The notes under the pieces were generated by a model. That model was not told the DNA's origin. It ran no database searches and was given only the letters and a program-made list of their open reading frames with translations. 64,000 nucleotides of DNA. It comes from a bacterium (GTDB lineage Bacteria; 4484-113; JAFGCY01). Position numbers and translations under genes: made by a program. Below are positions 8,956 through 17,777 of the stretch, one piece after another (within the stretch, counting starts at the first letter, position 1; each line of letters begins with the position of its first letter). The stretch spans positions 62,001-126,000 of the forward strand of contig JADZFO010000040.1 of assembly GCA_020849855.1 (NCBI GenBank), read 5' to 3'.

Positions 8956-9711
8956 GCCTGCTCCTCCTGCTTGCCCAGATAGGCCTCGATCACCTTGGGG
9001 TCGTGGCGCACATGCTCCGGGCTGCCCTCGCTGATCTTCGCGCCATACTCAATGACCGTGATGTACTCGCAGATCTCCATCACAAGGCCCATGTCGTGCT
9101 CAATCAGCAGCACGCCGCAGCCGGTCTCGTTCATGAGCTGGCGGATCTTCCCCGTCAGGGCCTCGGTCTCGCTGTCGTTCAGACCGGCCGCCGGCTCATC
9201 CAGCAGCAGGTACTTTGGATGCAGGGCATAGGCCCGGGCGATCTCAAGGTACTTCTGCAGGCCGTAGGGCAGGGCCCCGGCCTGCTTCTGGGCCACCTCG
9301 GCCAGGCCGAAGTAGCTCAGAATCTCCATCGCGCGGCTTTCAATCTCGCGCTCCATCTTCACGCAGCGCGGCAGGCGCAGCAGGCCCTCGATGAAGCTGT
9401 AGCGGAACTGCCGGTTCAGCGCCACCCGTACGTTGTCCAGCACGCTCATGCCCTTGAAGAGCCGGATGTTCTGGAAGGTGCGGCCGATGCCTAGGCGGCT
9501 GATCTCATGCGTGGACAGCCGGTCGATGCGGCGGCCTTCCAGGCGCACCTCGCCGCTGGTGGGAGGAAAGACGCCCAGGATGGCGTTAAAGGCCGTGCTC
9601 TTGCCGGCGCCATTGGGCCCGATCAGGCCGACGATCTTACGCGGATAGACGTTGAAGCTCAGCTCCCTGACGGCCGTCAGGCCGCCGAAGACCACGCTGA
9701 TGTTGTCTATC

Positions 9712-9719
<8 letters not shown>
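8952..9719 (-). CDS. livG: Branched-chain amino acid ABC transporter ATPase LivG
   Basis: The second ATPase of the transporter, 255 residues. Walker A is GPNGAGKST, followed by the LivG-type IGRTFQNIRLFKGMSVLDNV. A Walker B (YLLLDEPAAGLNDSE) and the conserved H-loop (LLIEHDMGLVMEICEYITVI) follow. The signature region reads LPYGLQKYLEIARA, a normal LivG variant of the ABC motif. It overlaps livM by 8 bases and livF by 4 bases, so it sits within one transcription unit. Confidence 0.96.
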
Positions 9720-10875
<1,156 letters not shown>

Positions 10876-10885
10876 GCCTGCCTCC

Positions 10886-12232
10886 TCACACCTTCTCCTT
10901 GATGGCCCGTCCGAAGAGGCCCGAGGGTTTGAAGAGCAGTACCACAATCAGGATCGCGAAGGCCATCGCGTCGGCCAGCGCGCTGTACTGCGGCGGGATG
11001 AAGGTCTTGACTGCAGCTTCGCTGAGGCCCATGATCAGCCCGCCGACAGCCGCGCCGGGAATCGAGCCGATGCCGCCCACGACCGCGGCGATAAAGGCCT
11101 TCAGGCCGGGCAGGATGCCCATCAGGGGGTCAATAGTCTGGTTGTAAAGGCCCACCAGGTTCCCCGCCACGGCGGCGCAGGCCCCGCCAAGGGCGAAGGT
11201 CTGGCTGATGACCAGATCCGTGTTCACGCCCATCAGCTTGGCCGCGTTCAGGTCATGGCTCAGGGCCCGCATGCAGATGCCGAAGTTGCTGTGGTGGATC
11301 AGCCAGTTCAGCCCGCCAAGCAGGGCGATCGAGACGCCCAGGATCACCAGGCTGAAGACCGGCATCTTCACCTGCTCGCCGCCGGCATTGCGCAGCGGCA
11401 GCAGAATGCTCAGCTGCCTGCCCTCGCTGTCGCTGAAGACAGGGTTGAGCTGCACGTCCTTCGGGTCGCCTTCGCGCCAGCTCAGCACCAGCTTGCGCTC
11501 TGCTTCAGCGCCGCTGCGCGAAAAGCCGATCGATGCCGGGGCCGCCGGGACTCCCGCAGCGGCTGTATTGCCTTCCCCCTCGGGCGGCTTGGCCTGAGCC
11601 GGCAGCTCCACAAAGCCCTGATTCTGGCCGGGATCAACTTCCAGGGCCGGCCCCCAGTCCGACTCGCCGCGCGGGCTGAGCAGGCGCACCCTGGCGAAGG
11701 TGACGCTGTCGAAGCGGGCGGCGGGGAACTCCTTCTGGCTCAGCTCGCGCACTTCAAACTGCTCGGGGGAGCTGAAGGAGGCATCCGCGCTGAGCTGAAG
11801 CTGGTACACAGGCAGGGTCTTGGGCTCATAGCTCTTGGGGTTGGCCCCAAAGGCAATGATGCCCAGGTTCTCCAGGAAGAAGGACACGCCAACCGCCGTG
11901 ATCAGCGCGGCGATGCGGGTGCTCTTGCGCAGTGGGCGGTAGGCCAGGCGCTCGATCACGACCGACAGCACGGCGCAGGCGCCAGAGGACAGCAGCACGC
12001 TGAAGATGAAGCACCAGACCAGCGAGATGCCGTGGTCGAAGTGCAGCCAGCGGATGAAGAAGCGCAGCAGGTAATAGCCCAGGAAAGCGCCCACCATGTA
12101 AACGTCGCTGTGGGCGAAGTTGATCAGCTTGATCACGCCGTAGACCAGGGTGTAGCCCAGGGCGATGACGGCATAGACCGAGCCCAGGATCAGGCCGATC
12201 AGGAGCTGCTCCAGCAGGGTGCCGGCGTTCAT
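10886..12232 (-). CDS. livH: Branched-chain amino acid ABC transporter permease LivH with large periplasmic-type insertion
   Basis: The partner permease of LivM. The N-terminus (LLEQLLIGLILGSVYAVIALGYTLVYGVIKLINFAH) and the C-terminal GLKAFIAAVVGGIGSIPGA are classic LivH. At 448 residues it is about 150 longer than usual: residues ~137-287 form a soluble, Pro/Ser/Glu-rich, probably beta-type domain between two membrane helices. I chose the ATG giving the usual LivH start; an ATG 21 bases earlier (MGCNGQP) is possible. Neither has a ribosome binding site. In frame upstream, codons for a hydrophobic run ending LLMGC continue without a usual start codon. No binding-protein gene (livK) is in the window. 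Confidence 0.93.
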   Translation of the reverse strand: MNAGTLLEQLLIGLILGSVYAVIALGYTLVYGVIKLINFAHSDVYMVGAFLGYYLLRFFIRWLHFDHGISLVWCFIFSVLLSSGACAVLSVVIERLAYRPLRKSTRIAALITAVGVSFFLENLGIIAFGANPKSYEPKTLPVYQLQLSADASFSSPEQFEVRELSQKEFPAARFDSVTFARVRLLSPRGESDWGPALEVDPGQNQGFVELPAQAKPPEGEGNTAAAGVPAAPASIGFSRSGAEAERKLVLSWREGDPKDVQLNPVFSDSEGRQLSILLPLRNAGGEQVKMPVFSLVILGVSIALLGGLNWLIHHSNFGICMRALSHDLNAAKLMGVNTDLVISQTFALGGACAAVAGNLVGLYNQTIDPLMGILPGLKAFIAAVVGGIGSIPGAAVGGLIMGLSEAAVKTFIPPQYSALADAMAFAILIVVLLFKPSGLFGRAIKEKV

Positions 12233-12410
12233 CGGCTGGCCGTTGCAGCCCATCAGCAGGGGGATCAGGCAGACGGCGGCGAAGACCGGCCAGCGGAAAC
12301 GGCTGGCACGTGCCAGTGCGGGGGCGAGTGGTGACGACTCCGTGGATTGCCGATAGCCGATGGGGTATTTTAGCGGACTGGCATCCGGATGGAAGAGGCA
12401 GGGAGATAAC

Positions 12411-12484
12411 TCCTGGGAGTGGGGCTCGAACCCACGACCTTCGGTTCCACAGACCGACGCTCTAACCAGCTGAGCTACCCCAGG
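12411..12484 (-). tRNA. tRNA-His (GTG)
   Basis: A complete cloverleaf: acceptor CCTGGGG/TCCCAGG with one G-T pair, D-stem GCTC/GAGC, anticodon loop CTGTGGA and T-arm GTGGG/CCCAC. The discriminator is A73 and the base before position 1 is T, so the usual bacterial G-1:C73 identity pair of tRNA-His is absent. CCA is not encoded. Confidence 0.92.
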
Positions 12485-12525
12485 ACGTTCCCGCGTTGCA
12501 GGCGGCGGAAATTATATCGCGGAAA

Positions 12526-13152
12526 CTAAATCTCTTCACGCAGTTGCAGTTCTTCAAGGTGCGTCAGCAGCACGCGGCAGTGGCAGCGGGTCAGGCCGCT
12601 GCGCTGGGAGAGCTCCAGGGACACAAGCGAGCTCCAGGCGATGGCGACCAGCAGCGCGGGCATGGTGAACAGAGCGGAGCTCAGGCCAAAGAGGATCCAG
12701 ACCAGTACAAGCAGCATGATCGGGCTGCGGATCAGCAGTTCCAGGGGCACACGGCCGAAGATGGCCGTGAAGATGGCGGCCAGACTGGGCTTGCGGCCGG
12801 GAAGCAGGTACCAGTCCAGGCAGCACACCAGCAGGCGCAGCAGGCCCTCCGGCCGCCGGGGCCAGAAGGGCTCCAGCAGGCGGCGCTGCCAGTCCGGGAG
12901 CTGCTCGCGGATATCAGGCAGCAGCTCAGGCCCATCCTGCAGCCGGGCCAGCAGGTCGCTGCTGCGCAGGCGCTCGTATAGCTGATAGCAGTACAGCCTC
13001 AGCCTGTCGGTTTCTGCGGGCTCGAGGCCGGCGAGGTCAAGCAGCGGCAGCATGCGCCTTACGGTCCGCCTGAGCTGCGCAAGCTGCCGGCCCGGGGCCT
13101 GCGGGCCTCCGGCGCTGGGCTGTGGCTGGACTCGCAGCGGACCGACCGACAT
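12526..13152 (-). CDS. Membrane protein of unknown function
   Basis: A 208-residue protein that I do not recognise. Residues ~25-110 are soluble and Leu/Arg-rich with helical repeats (LRLYCYQLYERLRSSDLLARL); two hydrophobic helices follow around residues 128-175 (LLVLVWILFGLSSALF and MPALLVAIAW), then a short charged tail with CHCRVLLTHLEELQL. The open frame extends much further upstream but would overlap the divergent gene, so I chose the ATG giving MSVGPLRVQP. It lies between tRNA-His and the divergent TIR-like gene. Confidence 0.65.
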   Translation of the reverse strand: MSVGPLRVQPQPSAGGPQAPGRQLAQLRRTVRRMLPLLDLAGLEPAETDRLRLYCYQLYERLRSSDLLARLQDGPELLPDIREQLPDWQRRLLEPFWPRRPEGLLRLLVCCLDWYLLPGRKPSLAAIFTAIFGRVPLELLIRSPIMLLVLVWILFGLSSALFTMPALLVAIAWSSLVSLELSQRSGLTRCHCRVLLTHLEELQLREEI

Positions 13153-13208
13153 CGCCGGAGTATAGTGCGGATCGGCGCGCGATGAATCAGCGGGCCCGGG
13201 AACTGTGG

Positions 13209-13214
13209 TATAGA
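13209..13214 (+). promoter_or_regulatory. -10 box TATAGA of a leaderless start
   Basis: TATAGA ends 8 bases before the GTG start of the Cys-rich/TIR-like gene; TAGATC, 2 bases on, is an equally good fit at 6 bases. No ribosome binding site is present. Confidence 0.45.
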
Positions 13215-13222
13215 TCATTGCT

Positions 13223-14158
13223 GTGGCCAACCTGCCGGTGGAAAACTTCCTCTCCACGCCGCCATGCCCCTTCAGGCGCGTCAGCTTCGGCTGCGCACAC
13301 TGCACGGTCAGCACCGACAGCCACATCTCCGAGGTCGACCCCCTGACCTGCATGAACTGCGAGGTCCCCAAGATCATCGCGGAGCCCCGCTGCCGCCATC
13401 TGAGCCTCGGCACCGAGCTGAAGCCCTACCGTGGCGAGGGCCGCCTGGTCACCGCCATGGCCTGCCGCGCGCTCAACATCAAGCTCTACAGCCTCAAGAC
13501 CTGCGAGGAATGCCCGCTTTACAGCGAGGTGGACAGCCTGGCCGAGGTCATGCGCGTCAAGGCCGAGCTGGCCGAGATCCAGCTGCCGATGCGCGAAAGC
13601 CTGATCGAGGAGATTGCCCGCGATATCCGCCTGGAATACGGCGTGCGCGAGAGCGAGGCCCCCGAGCCGCAGCCGATCCGCTGCTGGCGCTTCCCCGAGG
13701 GCCGCTGCCGCAAGTTCCCGGTCTATACCCGCGGCAAGGTCACCGTGGTGCTGAAGAACAACGAGCGCAACAACGAGCTCTACACCCGCGCCATCCTGCC
13801 GGCCCTGAAGGAGATGCACCTCACGGCCTACCGCATCGACGAGGAGCAGGCCGGCGAGGAAGAGATGTGCCGCTCCTGCGAGAACGTGCAGGAGAGCGAC
13901 TACGCCATCATCAATCTGGACGACTGGGACACCAACACGCTCTTCCTGACCGGCATCATCTACGGCATCGGCCGCCGGATCGCCATGCTCAAGAACATGG
14001 CCCTGACGGAAGTACCGCTGCCCGGGCGCCTTGAGCACGACCTGGTGCGCTATGAAAGCGTGGACCAGCTCAAGGACCGCCTGATGGACCACTTCAGGCC
14101 CTATGTGAAACCGGGCGCCACCGACGGGCCTCTGGGCCGCGAGGGCAGTGAAGGGTGA
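13223..14158 (+). CDS. Cys-rich zinc-binding protein with C-terminal TIR-like/deoxyribosyltransferase-like domain
   Basis: A 311-residue protein of no family I can name. The N-terminal ~100 residues carry several Cys clusters (GCAHC, TCMNC, PRC, AMAC, TCEEC), probably zinc knuckles. A linker with RCWRFPEGRC follows. The last ~130 residues follow the layout of the nucleoside 2-deoxyribosyltransferase/TIR-like fold: beta strand VTVVLKNN, helix YTRAILPALKEMHLTAYRID, strand SDYAIINLDDWDTNTLF, then GIIYGIGRRIAMLKN. The catalytic Glu expected in the NPNVFYELG-type motif is not there (the run reads DTNTLFLTG), which suggests nucleotide binding or sensing rather than catalysis. It overlaps the next gene by 4 bases. 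Confidence 0.7.
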   Translation: MANLPVENFLSTPPCPFRRVSFGCAHCTVSTDSHISEVDPLTCMNCEVPKIIAEPRCRHLSLGTELKPYRGEGRLVTAMACRALNIKLYSLKTCEECPLYSEVDSLAEVMRVKAELAEIQLPMRESLIEEIARDIRLEYGVRESEAPEPQPIRCWRFPEGRCRKFPVYTRGKVTVVLKNNERNNELYTRAILPALKEMHLTAYRIDEEQAGEEEMCRSCENVQESDYAIINLDDWDTNTLFLTGIIYGIGRRIAMLKNMALTEVPLPGRLEHDLVRYESVDQLKDRLMDHFRPYVKPGATDGPLGREGSEG

Positions 14159-14445
14159 TCGAGAACATCATCAACGTCACGCTGCCCGGCACACTCGAGC
14201 TGGCCTGCCCAAGCTGCAAGGGCCAGTTCAGTATCCCGGCCGCGCATGCCTCGCGGCGTCAGTTCATCGCCTGCCCGCTGTGCCTGAAGAATTTCAATGT
14301 CTATGACGGCCTCTCCGGCGACGTGCGCCGCCGTCTCTACCACGCCGTGCGGGATTACATCGAGCAGCGCGTCTATGAGACCAAGGCCATGGAAAGCCAG
14401 GACTACTTCGAGGACAAGGCCAACCTGCCCCCGGCGGAGCAATAG
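14155..14445 (+). CDS. Small zinc-ribbon protein
   Basis: A 96-residue protein with a clear zinc ribbon: LACPSCKGQFSIPAA, then ACPLCLKNFNVYDG (two CxxC pairs 19 residues apart), followed by a charged helical tail. It starts with a GTG that overlaps the stop of the TIR-like gene, so the two are translationally coupled and probably act together. The N-terminal strand INVTLPGTLE may complete the ribbon. No function is known to me. Confidence 0.75.
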   Translation: MIENIINVTLPGTLELACPSCKGQFSIPAAHASRRQFIACPLCLKNFNVYDGLSGDVRRRLYHAVRDYIEQRVYETKAMESQDYFEDKANLPPAEQ

Positions 14446-14460
14446 GCTTAGGAATAACTG

Positions 14461-14871
14461 ATGCTGTCTGTCCATCCCTATTCCCAGCACTTCCTCGAGC
14501 ACATGGCCCGCACGCAGCAGGCTTATACCGAGCGGCGCCTGGAGGACTACCTCGCCGGCTTCTCGGAGCGCTACAGCTCTGTTGTCCTTGGCACCGAGTG
14601 GGGCGAGGACAAGGCCGGCCTGCGCTCCAAGATGCTCTCGGACTTCGAGCGCTTTGAGCTGCTCAGCATGGATTTTGAGGTGCTGCACCACTGGTATGCC
14701 GGCGAAACCGGCTTTGCCCAGCTGGCTTACCTCACGCGCCTGAAGGTCCGCGCCAGCGGCAAGGTCCTGCTGGACCGCCGCCAGAACATCCTTGTCGGGG
14801 AGCACCTGGGTGAGGGGCGCTGGAGCCTGATCTGCAAGATCGTGCTCAAGGCCGAGAACGTCTACGAATAG
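14461..14871 (+). CDS. NTF2-like (SnoaL/DUF4440-type) protein
   Basis: A 136-residue protein with the cone-shaped NTF2 layout: two N-terminal helices (RTQQAYTERRLEDYLAGFSERYSSVVLG) followed by curved beta strands (LSMDFEVLHHWYAGETGFAQLAYLTRLKVR and RRQNILVGEHLGEGRWSLICKIVL). Such domains bind small molecules or mediate dimerisation; no catalytic residues can be assigned. AGGAA lies 8 bases before the ATG. It follows the zinc-ribbon gene after 15 bases and probably shares its transcript. Confidence 0.62.
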   Translation: MLSVHPYSQHFLEHMARTQQAYTERRLEDYLAGFSERYSSVVLGTEWGEDKAGLRSKMLSDFERFELLSMDFEVLHHWYAGETGFAQLAYLTRLKVRASGKVLLDRRQNILVGEHLGEGRWSLICKIVLKAENVYE

Positions 14872-14952
14872 CCCGGCCCCCGCGGCAGTGCCGCAGGGCC
14901 CTCGCGGTGCTATTCAGCGCCAGTCTTAACCCCAACTTAGCCCCGGCAGTGG

Positions 14953-14958
14953 TAGTAT
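14953..14958 (+). promoter_or_regulatory. -10 box TAGTAT of leaderless bshA
   Basis: TAGTAT ends 6 bases before the bshA GTG; no ribosome binding site. Confidence 0.5.
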
Positions 14959-14964
14959 CAAGCT

Positions 14965-16212
14965 GTGGAGCGGCTCAAGATTGGCATCACCTGCTATCCC
15001 ACCTTCGGCGGCAGCGGTGTGATTGCGACGGAACTCGGACTGGCGCTGGCGGATCTCGGCCATGAGGTGCACTTCATCTCCAGCCGGATACCCGTTCGCC
15101 TGCAGACGAATTCAATGGCCGATGTCTCCTTCCACGAGGTAAACACCTTTACCTACGCCCTCTTCCAGGACCGCCCCTATACCCTGACCCTGGCGGCCAA
15201 GATGGCCGAGGTGGCGGAAACCTACGGCCTGGACCTGCTGCACGTGCACTACGCCATCCCGCATGCCATCTCGGCCCATCTGGCGCAGGAGATGCTGGAG
15301 GGCCGGGTCAGGGTGGTGACCACCCTGCATGGCACGGATATCACCCTCGTCGGCCAGGACCCCTCCCTGCACAAGATCACCCGCTTTGCGATCAACCGCT
15401 CGGATGTGGTCACCGCTGTTTCACAGTGGCTCAAGGATGAGACGGACAAGGAGTTCCGGCCCCAGCGCCAGGTTGAGGTGGTGCGCAACTTTGTGGACAG
15501 CCGGCTCTTCACGCCGCAGGCCGCCAGCCCCTGGCCCGGCAGGCACCTCTGCGCCGGCAATGTCCCCACGCTAATCCATGTCTCGAACTTCCGCCCGGTA
15601 AAGCGCGCGCAGGATGCTGTCGATATCTTCGCCAAGGTGCTGACGCAGCATGATTGCCGCTTGCTGATGGTGGGCGACGGGCCGGATCTGGGCACCGCCC
15701 TCCAGCGCGCGCGCCAGCTTGGCATCGCGGACAAGGTCTCTTTCCTTGGCAACCGCGAGGATGTTGCCAATCTGCTGGCTTCCAGCGATATTGTCCTTGT
15801 GCCCAGTTCATCGGAAAGCTTCGGCCTCTCCGCCCTTGAGGCGATGGCCTGCGGCTGCGCGGTGGTCTCCAGCAACATTGGCGGCCTGCCCGAGGTCTTC
15901 GAGGACGGCGTGCAGGGCTTCCAGTGCGAGCTGGGCGATACAGAGGCCATGGCGGCCCGCGTCAGCGAGCTGCTCGCGGATCCTCAGCGCCTCGCTGCCA
16001 TGCAGCAGGCCGCCCGGCAGCTTGCCGTCGAGAAGTTTGATATCTCAGCCGTGATCCCGGAGTACATCCGCGTCTATGGCATGGCGCTCGGCCGCGACCT
16101 GCTGGCCGAGGGCATGCACCTGCCGCCGCCGGAGAACGGCAACGGCCGGGCGGGGCAGGGTGAAGCTCTGCAGCTCTGCGCGGGCCAGCCGCTGAGGAGC
16201 CCCGGTGAATAA
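14965..16212 (+). CDS. bshA: N-acetyl-alpha-D-glucosaminyl L-malate synthase BshA
   Basis: The first enzyme of bacillithiol synthesis, a GT-B glycosyltransferase that joins GlcNAc from UDP-GlcNAc to L-malate. The N-terminus LKIGITCYPTFGGSGVIATE and HEVHFISSRIPVRL are diagnostic, as are HVHYAIPHAISA and TTLHGTDITLVGQD. The C-terminal donor-site motif is SSSESFGLSALEAMACG with Glu residues in the usual E-x7-E spacing. At 415 residues it carries a ~30-residue Gly/Pro-rich tail. It overlaps thiE by 8 bases. bshB and bshC are not in the window. The GTG start follows a -10 box directly. Confidence 0.93.
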   Translation: MERLKIGITCYPTFGGSGVIATELGLALADLGHEVHFISSRIPVRLQTNSMADVSFHEVNTFTYALFQDRPYTLTLAAKMAEVAETYGLDLLHVHYAIPHAISAHLAQEMLEGRVRVVTTLHGTDITLVGQDPSLHKITRFAINRSDVVTAVSQWLKDETDKEFRPQRQVEVVRNFVDSRLFTPQAASPWPGRHLCAGNVPTLIHVSNFRPVKRAQDAVDIFAKVLTQHDCRLLMVGDGPDLGTALQRARQLGIADKVSFLGNREDVANLLASSDIVLVPSSSESFGLSALEAMACGCAVVSSNIGGLPEVFEDGVQGFQCELGDTEAMAARVSELLADPQRLAAMQQAARQLAVEKFDISAVIPEYIRVYGMALGRDLLAEGMHLPPPENGNGRAGQGEALQLCAGQPLRSPGE

Positions 16213-17359
16213 CGCCTCGGTCAACCTGGTGCTGGATTCCAACCTGCGGCTCCTGACCGAGCATCTTGGCCGCATCTGCAAGCTGCTGGAAATGCAGCCC
16301 CTGCAGCTTGAACTGCACGGCCAGCTCCTTGAGCTGCACAAGCGGGCCAAACTGGCCGAGCGCCGCCTGCGCATCCGCTTCAGCCGGGGCCTGCTCAGCC
16401 TGGAGCCCGTATCCGATGCCTCAGCCGTGGAGGGCCGGACGGCTTCGCCCCTGCCCGGTGTCGATCCGGACTCCCCGGCGCTGCGGCCCTGTGTTGAGGC
16501 CGCCCGCGCGCTGGAGAACTTCTTTCGCTCCTTTGGCCTCGCTGAAGAAGCGGAGATCTACCGCAAGCTGCGCTTTGACCTCAGCGCCCTGGCCAAGGAG
16601 CAGGAAAGCCTGGGCCGCAGCGGCAGCGGCGCCCCAGCCGGCCGCGGGCCTGCGGCCAGCCTGACCTCCGGTTCGCGCCGGGTCTCCGCCGCCCTGGTCT
16701 CCTGCCCGCTCTATTTCATCCTTGACGAGAGCCTGTGTGAGAACCGCGACCCGCTGCGCCTGGCCATGGACGCTCTGGCCGGCGGCGTGCAGATCATGCA
16801 GCTGCGCTTCAAGCAGCTCAGCAGCGCGCGCCTGCTGGATCTGGCCCGGCGCCTGAAGCCGCTCTGCGCTGAGCGCGGCTGCATCCTGATCATCAACGAC
16901 CGCCTGGATATCGCCCTGCTGGCCGAGGCCGATGGCCTGCATATCGGCGACGACGACCCGCCGCTGCCGGATATCCGCTCCCTGGCCCCGCAGCTCCTGG
17001 TGGGTGTGACGGCGCGCAAGCCGCAGAACGCGCTGCGGGCCCAGGAGCAGGGCGCGGATTATGTTGCCTGCGGAGCGCTCTTCGGCAGCCCGACCAAGCC
17101 AGCGGTGACGGTCGTGGGCCTGCGCACCCTGCAGCAGGTTGTCACCGCCGTGCAGATCCCTGTCGTGGGCATCGGCGGCGTGACGCTGGACAACTGCCAT
17201 TCAGTGCTGGAGTCCGGCGCGCTGGGCTTCTGCAGCATCTCGCCCTTCCTGAACACCCGCAAACCCCTGCGCAGCCTGGTCCAGGACTTCCTGCGCCGGG
17301 CAACCTACGGCGATGCCCGCAGCGCCGGGACCGTGCATGAAACGGTCGACACCCTTTAG
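16205..17359 (+). CDS. thiE: Thiamine-phosphate synthase ThiE with N-terminal helical domain
   Basis: Couples HMP-PP and the thiazole phosphate to thiamine monophosphate. The TIM-barrel enzyme fills the C-terminal ~210 residues: PLYFILDESL, GGVQIMQLRFK, IIINDRLDIALLAEADGLHIGDDD, GADYVACGALFGSPTKPA and IPVVGIGGV. The N-terminal ~165 residues are helical (VNLVLDSNLRLLTEHLGRICKLLE) and resemble the extra domain of cyanobacterial-type ThiE, which begins with a similar LDANLNRAREALR pattern; a disordered Gly/Ala linker joins the halves. The GTG start overlaps bshA, so the two are coupled; thiS follows. Confidence 0.92.
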   Translation: MNNASVNLVLDSNLRLLTEHLGRICKLLEMQPLQLELHGQLLELHKRAKLAERRLRIRFSRGLLSLEPVSDASAVEGRTASPLPGVDPDSPALRPCVEAARALENFFRSFGLAEEAEIYRKLRFDLSALAKEQESLGRSGSGAPAGRGPAASLTSGSRRVSAALVSCPLYFILDESLCENRDPLRLAMDALAGGVQIMQLRFKQLSSARLLDLARRLKPLCAERGCILIINDRLDIALLAEADGLHIGDDDPPLPDIRSLAPQLLVGVTARKPQNALRAQEQGADYVACGALFGSPTKPAVTVVGLRTLQQVVTAVQIPVVGIGGVTLDNCHSVLESGALGFCSISPFLNTRKPLRSLVQDFLRRATYGDARSAGTVHETVDTL

Positions 17360-17390
17360 GCCTTTGCCTCGGCCTGCCAGCTAACCGGAA

Positions 17391-17594
17391 ATGATCACAA
17401 TTCTTGTAAACGGCAATACTGTCGAGCTCAGCACGCCAGCCACCGGGGCTGCGCTACTGAGCCAGCTGAACCTGGCGGATGCCCCCCTTGTGGTGGAGCA
17501 CAACGGCTCAGCCCTGACCAAATCCGCCTTCAGCAGCGCTGAGATTAAGGCCGGCGACGTGGTTGAGCTGGTCTCCATTGTAGGCGGAGGCTGA
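17391..17594 (+). CDS. thiS: Sulfur carrier protein ThiS
   Basis: A 67-residue beta-grasp protein that carries sulfur as a C-terminal thiocarboxylate for thiazole formation. It starts MITILVNGNTVEL and ends DVVELVSIVGGG with the required terminal Gly-Gly. Usual ThiS length. It follows thiE after 31 bases; the thiazole synthase thiG is not nearby. Confidence 0.93.
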   Translation: MITILVNGNTVELSTPATGAALLSQLNLADAPLVVEHNGSALTKSAFSSAEIKAGDVVELVSIVGGG

Positions 17595-17603
17595 GTAGAA
17601 GCG

Positions 17604-17651
17604 GTCACATGTACAGGTTGTGACAGAAAAAACCGTTAACCTGTACGTGAC
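17604..17651. promoter_or_regulatory. Long interrupted palindrome between thiS and the DUF885 gene
   Basis: Arms GTCAC-AT-GTACAGGTT and AACCTGTAC-GTGAC are perfectly complementary apart from a 2-base bulge, giving 14 pairs around an 18-base loop. No T-run follows. It may be a terminator-like hairpin for the thi operon or a protein-binding operator upstream of the promoter at 17685. Confidence 0.55.
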
Positions 17652-17684
17652 AAGGCCATATCAATTCTAAGTTACTAACAAAGT

Positions 17685-17713
17685 TTGCACCAATTCCCTT
17701 AATCGAGTACAAT
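17685..17713 (+). promoter_or_regulatory. Sigma-70-type promoter of the DUF885 gene
   Basis: TTGCAC, a 17-base spacer and TACAAT match the consensus closely in an AT-rich stretch. The start of transcription should fall near 17720, giving a leader of about 55-65 bases. Confidence 0.7.
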
Positions 17714-17777
17714 AAGGCGCCTCAATCAGGGGCTATTTGCTGGGCTGGTCTGCCTTCAGGCCGCACAGCAGCTTGAG

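Noticed and set aside
12232-12340. Lipoprotein signal fused to LivH (hydrophobic run ending LLMGC upstream of the usual start)
   Set aside because: The frame is open upstream, but there is no ATG, GTG or TTG to begin it; LivH proteins normally lack such a signal. It may be chance or need an unusual start codon.
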